From assembly GCF_030127145.1 (NCBI RefSeq), contig NZ_CP126158.1, forward strand, positions 2,666,001-2,730,000: a stretch of 64,000 nucleotides of DNA, given 5' to 3'. The translations under genes and the position numbers were made by a program. This document shows, in pieces, positions 59,751 to 64,000 of the stretch (positions within the stretch are counted from its first letter, which is position 1; each line of letters begins with the position of its first letter). The stretch is from Halobaculum halobium (GTDB taxonomy: Archaea; Halobacteriota; Halobacteria; Halobacteriales; Haloferacaceae). The notes under the pieces were generated by a model. The model ran no database searches. It saw only the letters and a program-made list of their open reading frames with translations, and was not told where the DNA came from.

Positions 59751-61594
59751 CCGAGCCAGCGACCCCCGACGCCGAGCCCGACGAGGGCGACGGCGGGGGG
59801 CGAACCGACCGAGCGGAGCGACCCGACGAGGCGGACGCCGAACCGACCGACGAGCCCACCGCCGACGCCGCCGCGGCGCGAGCGGAGGCAGCCACGAGGT
59901 CTCCGGGGACGGGGGCGAACGCGGTTATCGCCGCCCTTGAAGCCGCCGGCGTCGAGACGGCCTTCGGCGTGCAGGGCGGGGCGATCATGCCCGTCTACGA
60001 CGCGCTCTCGGCGTCGTCGATCCACCACGTGACAATGGCTCACGAACAGGGAGCAGTCCACGCGGCCGACGCCTACGGCATCGTCCGCGGCGACCCCGGC
60101 GTCTGCATGGCCACCTCGGGACCGGGCGCGACGAACCTCGTCACCGGCATCGCCGACGCGTCGATGGACTCGGACGCGATGCTCGCGCTGACGGGACAGG
60201 TCCCCTCGGACATGGTCGGCTCCGACGCGTTCCAGGAGACCGACACGGTCGGCGTGACTGCGCCGATCACGAAGCACAACTACTTCGCCAGCGACTCCGA
60301 CGACGTGGGCCGAACTGTCGGCGAGGCGTTCGCGCTCGCGGGGACTGGTCGTCCGGGGCCGACCCTGGTCGACCTCCCGAAAGACGTCACGTTCGGTGAG
60401 ACCGACCGCCCGGTCGGCGAACCGGCGGCGCCCGACCGAGCGATCCCCGACGCCGAGGCCGACGACCGGCAGGTCGAGGAGGCCGCGAGCGCGATCCAGC
60501 GCGCCGAGCGTCCCCTCTGCCTGTTCGGCGGCGGCGTGATCAAAGGCGACGCGACCGAGGAGGCGCGGGCGTTCGCCCGCGAGTTCGGGATCCCGGTCGT
60601 GACGACGATGCCCGGCATCGGATCGTTCCCCGAGGATGAGGACCTGTGTCTCTCGTGGGCGGGGATGCACGGCACCGGCTACGCCAACATGGCGATCACC
60701 CACACGGACTGCCTGATCGCGGTCGGAACGCGGTTCGACGACCGCCTCACCGGTGGCGTCGACACGTTCGCGCCCGAGGCGGAGGTCGTCCACGTCGACA
60801 TCGACCCCGCCGAGATCTCGAAGAACGTCCACGCCGACTACCCGGTCATCGGCGACGCGGCGACGGTGCTCGACCAGCTCGACGCCGCCATCGGCTACGC
60901 GGACGCGCCCGACACCGCGGCGTGGCGCGAGCAGTGCGCCGCGTGGCGCGAGCAGTACCCGATGGACTACGCCATCGACCCCGACGAGCCGGTGAAACCG
61001 CAGTTCGTCGTCGAGGCGTTCGACGCCGCCATGGACGACGACGCGTACGTCACCACCGGCGTCGGCCAACACCAGATGTGGGCGGCCCAGTACTGGACGT
61101 ACCGCGAGCCGCGGACCTTCGTCTCCTCGCACGGGCTGGGGACGATGGGGTACGGGCTGCCCGCGGCCATCGGCGCGCGCGTCGCCGCCGACGACGACCG
61201 GCAGGTGATCAGCTTCGAGGGCGACGGATCGTTCCTGATGACGATCCAGGAGCTCTCCGTCGCCGTCCGGGAGAACCTCGACGTCACGATCGTCGTGCTC
61301 AACAACGAGTACATCGGGATGGTTCGCCAGTGGCAGGACGCCTTCTTCGAGGGCAACCACATGGCCTCCCAGTACGACTGGATGCCGGAGTTCGACACGC
61401 TCGCGGAGGCGTTCGGGGCGAAGGGCTTCCGCATCGACGAGTACGACGACGTGGAGGGCGTCGTCGAGGAGGCGCTGGCGTACGACGGCCCCTCGGTCGT
61501 CGACGCCCACATCGACCCCGAGGAGAACGTCTATCCGATGGTCGCCAGCGGCGCCGCGAACGGCCAGTTCGCGCTCGCGGAGGACCAGCTATGA
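59747..61594 (+). CDS. ilvB: Acetolactate synthase, large (catalytic) subunit
   Basis: TPP enzyme of 615 residues that condenses pyruvate for valine and leucine or with 2-oxobutyrate for isoleucine. After an acidic N-terminal extension of about 60 residues it shows GVETAFGVQGGAIMPVYDAL, the catalytic Glu in MAHEQGAVHAADAYG, and CMATSGPGATNLVTGIADAS. The TPP motif GDGSFLMTIQELSVAVRENL to VLNNEYIGMVRQWQ ends the fold. Its stop overlaps the ilvN ATG by 4 bases. Confidence 0.96.
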   Translation: MTEPATPDAEPDEGDGGGRTDRAERPDEADAEPTDEPTADAAAARAEAATRSPGTGANAVIAALEAAGVETAFGVQGGAIMPVYDALSASSIHHVTMAHEQGAVHAADAYGIVRGDPGVCMATSGPGATNLVTGIADASMDSDAMLALTGQVPSDMVGSDAFQETDTVGVTAPITKHNYFASDSDDVGRTVGEAFALAGTGRPGPTLVDLPKDVTFGETDRPVGEPAAPDRAIPDAEADDRQVEEAASAIQRAERPLCLFGGGVIKGDATEEARAFAREFGIPVVTTMPGIGSFPEDEDLCLSWAGMHGTGYANMAITHTDCLIAVGTRFDDRLTGGVDTFAPEAEVVHVDIDPAEISKNVHADYPVIGDAATVLDQLDAAIGYADAPDTAAWREQCAAWREQYPMDYAIDPDEPVKPQFVVEAFDAAMDDDAYVTTGVGQHQMWAAQYWTYREPRTFVSSHGLGTMGYGLPAAIGARVAADDDRQVISFEGDGSFLMTIQELSVAVRENLDVTIVVLNNEYIGMVRQWQDAFFEGNHMASQYDWMPEFDTLAEAFGAKGFRIDEYDDVEGVVEEALAYDGPSVVDAHIDPEENVYPMVASGAANGQFALAEDQL

Positions 61595-62382
61595 GCGAGC
61601 GTACCGAGGGCGACCGATCCGAGGAGGAGACTGAGCGATCGGCCGGAGCGCCTACCACCGACGGCGGCACCGACCACCCGGCCGAGTCGCCGGTGGCCGA
61701 GCACGCACGTCCCGCCGGCGGCGACGCCCCCGAGACGGGGCTGGCGGGACCGACTCCCGACGAGCGGCCACACCCGACGGGTCGCCGAGACGAACACGGC
61801 GTCCGCAAGGAGCCGGACCACGGTCCGGAGCCGACGCGACGCGCGACCGTTTCCGCGCTCGTCGAGGACGAACCGGGCGTCCTCGCGCGCGCCGCGGGGC
61901 TGTTCCGCCGCCGGCAGTTCAACATCGAGAGCCTGACGGTCGGCCCGACGACCGTCGAGGGCCACTCGCGGATCACCCTCGTCGTCGAGGAGACCGAGGC
62001 GGGGATCGAGCAGGCGAAAAAGCAGCTCGCGAAGCTCACGCCGGTCATCGCGGTCGGCGAGCTGAGCGGCGACGCCGTCGCCGCCGAACTGGTGTTGCTG
62101 AAGGTCCGCGGCGAGGAGCCCGACAAGGTGCACGCGATCACCTCGATGTACGACGGGCAGACCCTCGACGCCGGCCCGCGTACCATCACCGTGCAGATCA
62201 CCGGCGACGAGAACACGATCGACGACGCGATCGACGCGTTCGACCAGTTCGGCATCATCGAGATCGCCCGGACCGGCCAGACGGCCCTGGAGCGAGGGGA
62301 CTCCCCGACGACGCCCGGCGAGGAGCCGGGGCACTCGGCGGGCGAGACGGACGACGACGAGTTCACGAACTACGACGACTGA
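61591..62382 (+). CDS. ilvN: Acetolactate synthase, small (regulatory) subunit
   Basis: Regulatory partner of IlvB that binds valine. Of its 263 residues the first 80 or so are an acidic, low-complexity extension. The ACT domain ([40 protein letters not shown]) spans about 82-155 and the ALS_ss C-terminal domain ([40 protein letters not shown]) follows. The tail is again acidic. Bacterial IlvH is about 160 residues, so the extra length lies in the two acidic ends. Confidence 0.94.
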   Translation: MSERTEGDRSEEETERSAGAPTTDGGTDHPAESPVAEHARPAGGDAPETGLAGPTPDERPHPTGRRDEHGVRKEPDHGPEPTRRATVSALVEDEPGVLARAAGLFRRRQFNIESLTVGPTTVEGHSRITLVVEETEAGIEQAKKQLAKLTPVIAVGELSGDAVAAELVLLKVRGEEPDKVHAITSMYDGQTLDAGPRTITVQITGDENTIDDAIDAFDQFGIIEIARTGQTALERGDSPTTPGEEPGHSAGETDDDEFTNYDD

Positions 62383-62431
62383 CCGCGCCGCATCGACAGC
62401 CAAATCACACCACACCGCACACTACACACCG

Positions 62432-63505
62432 ATGACAGACTCCGATTCCACCTTGGACACAGACGTATACTACGACGAGGACGCCGACCGCTCGGCGATC
62501 GACGACAAGACCGTGGCCGTGCTCGGCTACGGCAGCCAGGGCCACGCCCACGCGCAGAACCTCCACGACTCCGGCGTCGACGTGATCGTCGGCCTGCGGG
62601 AGGACTCCTCCTCGCGCGCGGCCGCCGAGGGCGACGGGCTGCGCGTGGAGACGCCCGCTGACGCCGCCGCCGAGGCGGACATCGTCTCCGTGCTCGTCCC
62701 CGATACGGTCCAACCGACCGTGTACGAGGAGATCGAGCCGGGGATCGAGGAGGGCGACACGCTCCAGTTCGCGCACGGCTTCAACATCCACTACAACCAG
62801 ATCGTGCCGAAGGACGGCGTCGACGTGACCATGGTCGCGCCCAAGTCGCCGGGCCACCTCGTGCGCCGCAACTACGAGGCCGGCGAGGGCACCCCGGGAC
62901 TGCTCGCCGTCTATCAGGACGCCACCGGCGAGGCGCGCGAGGAGGGCCTTGCGTACGCTCACGCGATCGGCTGTACCCGCGCGGGGGTCGTCGAGACGAC
63001 GTTCCGAGAGGAGACCGAGACGGACCTCTTCGGCGAGCAGGCGGTGCTGTGCGGCGGCGTCACCTCGCTCGTGAAGCAGGGGTACGAGACGCTCGTCGAC
63101 GCGGGCTACTCCCGCGAGATGGCGTACTTCGAGTGCCTGAACGAACTGAAGCTCATCGTCGACCTGATGTACGAGGGCGGGCTCGGCGAGATGTGGGACT
63201 CCGTCTCCGACACCGCGGAGTACGGCGGACTCGTCAAGGGCGACGAGGTCGTCGACGAGCACGCCCGCGAGAACATGGAGGGGGTGCTGGAGGCGGTGCA
63301 GGACGGCACCTTCGCGCGCGAGTGGATCGCCGAGAACCAGGCCGGCCGACCCTCCTACACGCAGCTTCGCGAGGCCGAGAAGAACCACGACATCGAGGAC
63401 GTGGGCGAGGACCTCCGCTCGCTGTTCGCGTGGGACGCCGACGAGGCCGCCGAGGACGGCGAAGGCGAGGAACCCGGCCAGGCCGAGGTACGCGCCGATG
63501 ACTGA
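62432..63505 (+). CDS. ilvC: Ketol-acid reductoisomerase
   Basis: Second step of branched-chain synthesis, using NAD(P)H and Mg2+. The 357 residues have the Rossmann motif [20 protein letters not shown], then [20 protein letters not shown] and [20 protein letters not shown]. The knotted domain holds the metal ligands in [20 protein letters not shown] and [22 protein letters not shown]-terminal acidic stretch of about 25 residues is haloarchaeal. It lies 49 bases after ilvN. Confidence 0.96.
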   Translation: MTDSDSTLDTDVYYDEDADRSAIDDKTVAVLGYGSQGHAHAQNLHDSGVDVIVGLREDSSSRAAAEGDGLRVETPADAAAEADIVSVLVPDTVQPTVYEEIEPGIEEGDTLQFAHGFNIHYNQIVPKDGVDVTMVAPKSPGHLVRRNYEAGEGTPGLLAVYQDATGEAREEGLAYAHAIGCTRAGVVETTFREETETDLFGEQAVLCGGVTSLVKQGYETLVDAGYSREMAYFECLNELKLIVDLMYEGGLGEMWDSVSDTAEYGGLVKGDEVVDEHARENMEGVLEAVQDGTFAREWIAENQAGRPSYTQLREAEKNHDIEDVGEDLRSLFAWDADEAAEDGEGEEPGQAEVRADD

Positions 63506-63617
63506 GGAGCGCACCGTCGCCGACGTGGATCACACCGCGCCGTATCCCGAAGCGAACGACGTGTGGTCGCGCGGATTCGCGCGCGCCAGCGACGACCCGA
63601 GGGACGTACGCCGATGA
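63498..63617 (+). CDS. 39-residue mini-protein between ilvC and leuC
   Basis: ATG 63498 sits in the last codons of ilvC and the stop TGA 63615-63617 overlaps the leuC ATG (63614) as ATGA. The peptide ([20 protein letters not shown], then [14 protein letters not shown]) has a strongly non-random codon pattern, so it is probably expressed. I recall similar short proteins at the same place in other haloarchaea. Function unknown; it may couple leuC translation to ilvC or be a small subunit. Confidence 0.6.
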   Translation: MTEERTVADVDHTAPYPEANDVWSRGFARASDDPRDVRR

Positions 63618-64000
63618 GCAAGGGGACCCTGTACGACAAGGTGTGGGAGCGACACAAGGTCGCCGACCTGCCGAACGGGCAGGACCAGCTGTTCATCGGC
63701 CTCCACCTCGTCCACGAGGTGACGAGCCCGCAGGCGTTCGGGATGCTGCGCGAGCGCGACATGGAGGTCGCGTTCCCGGATCGGACGGTCGCCACAACCG
63801 ATCACATCGTCCCGACGCGCCCGGAGGGGCGCGATCGTCCGCTCGCCGACGACCAGGCGGAGGAGATGCTCACGCACCTGGAGCGCAACACCGAGGAGGC
63901 GGGCATCCGCTTCTTCGGCCTCGACGACGACCGCCAGGGCATCGCCCACGTCGTCGGGCCCGAGCTGGGCTTCGTCCAGCCGGGGATGACCGTCGTCTGC
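63614..64000 (+). CDS. leuC: 3-isopropylmalate dehydratase large subunit, 5' part only
   Basis: Aconitase-family enzyme for leucine synthesis, cut by the window end after 129 codons. The visible part is the family N-terminus: [40 protein letters not shown], and ATTDHIVPTRPEGRDRPLAD. The iron-sulfur cysteines lie beyond the window. It is coupled to the preceding mini-ORF. Confidence 0.93.
   Translation, partial: MSKGTLYDKVWERHKVADLPNGQDQLFIGLHLVHEVTSPQAFGMLRERDMEVAFPDRTVATTDHIVPTRPEGRDRPLADDQAEEMLTHLERNTEEAGIRFFGLDDDRQGIAHVVGPELGFVQPGMTVVC

Noticed and set aside
1-64000. CRISPR arrays, rRNA genes, complete insertion sequences, replication origin
   Set aside because: No regularly spaced repeats, rRNA sequence, transposase genes or Cdc6/Orc1 genes were seen.

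Overview
The window is a chromosomal segment of a halophilic archaeon (Haloferacales-like; genus not fixed). Signs of this are the strongly GC-rich third codon positions, very acidic proteins, short TATA boxes about 25-30 bases before start codons with little or no leader, dense ATGA start/stop overlaps, an archaeal-order ribosomal supercluster, an AglB-type N-glycosylation locus, an archaeal prolyl-tRNA synthetase and the archaeal termination nuclease aCPSF1.

Layout. (1) 1-14381, minus strand: the S10/spc-like cluster read as one unit, SPOUT methyltransferase - uL3 - uL4 - uL23 - uL2 - uS19 - uL22 - uS3 - uL29 - RNase P Rnp1 - uS17 - uL14 - uL24 - eS4 - uL5 - uS14 - uS8 - uL6 - eL32 - eL19 - uL18 - uS5 - uL30 - uL15, then secY (cut by the window edge) behind its own promoter. 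(2) 14.6-25.3 kb, mostly plus: tRNA-Gly(GCC), a CBS protein, a thiamine-binding-family protein, a Zn/Cd-type P-ATPase fused in frame to an ArsB/Acr3-like permease, pyrF, an orphan 7TM-PAS histidine kinase, a missed 47-residue zinc finger on the minus strand, a membrane/J-domain pair and a GTPBP1-like GTPase. (3) 25.3-35.7 kb, minus: HAD phosphatase, a conserved unknown, mch, a membrane protein, ferredoxin-type glutamate synthase gltB, proS, a frameshifted Nudix gene and a conserved unknown. (4) 35.8-41.3 kb, plus: aCPSF1 with an upstream coupled mini-ORF, methylglyoxal synthase and two exported proteins, one with an HWHDWE motif like that of NLP/Vps62 proteins. (5) 41.3-50.6 kb: endonuclease III, DUF371, a DUF368 (PopT-type lipid-phosphate translocase) gene abutting aglB, and divergent glycosyltransferases (AglG-like, GT4, AglJ). 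(6) 50.6-57.6 kb: gene-poor and accessory DNA with lower GC, including a frameshifted conserved gene, a VOC protein, an SDR gene flanked by near-identical 17-bp repeats, an ABM-domain protein and a VapBC pair. (7) 57.6-64 kb: the branched-chain amino-acid locus leuA - leader peptide - ilvB - ilvN - ilvC - mini-ORF - leuC (cut by the window edge).

Working together: regions 1 and 4 make and process RNA and protein. The agl genes build and transfer the S-layer glycan, and the DUF368 neighbour plausibly recycles the dolichol phosphate carrier. gltB and the leu/ilv locus supply glutamate and branched-chain amino acids. Several reading frames are broken or fused by apparent single-base changes (the ATPase-permease fusion, Nudix, the 52.5-53.1 kb gene, the leuA start, possibly the J-domain pair). 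This means either real decay or residual indel errors in the assembly.
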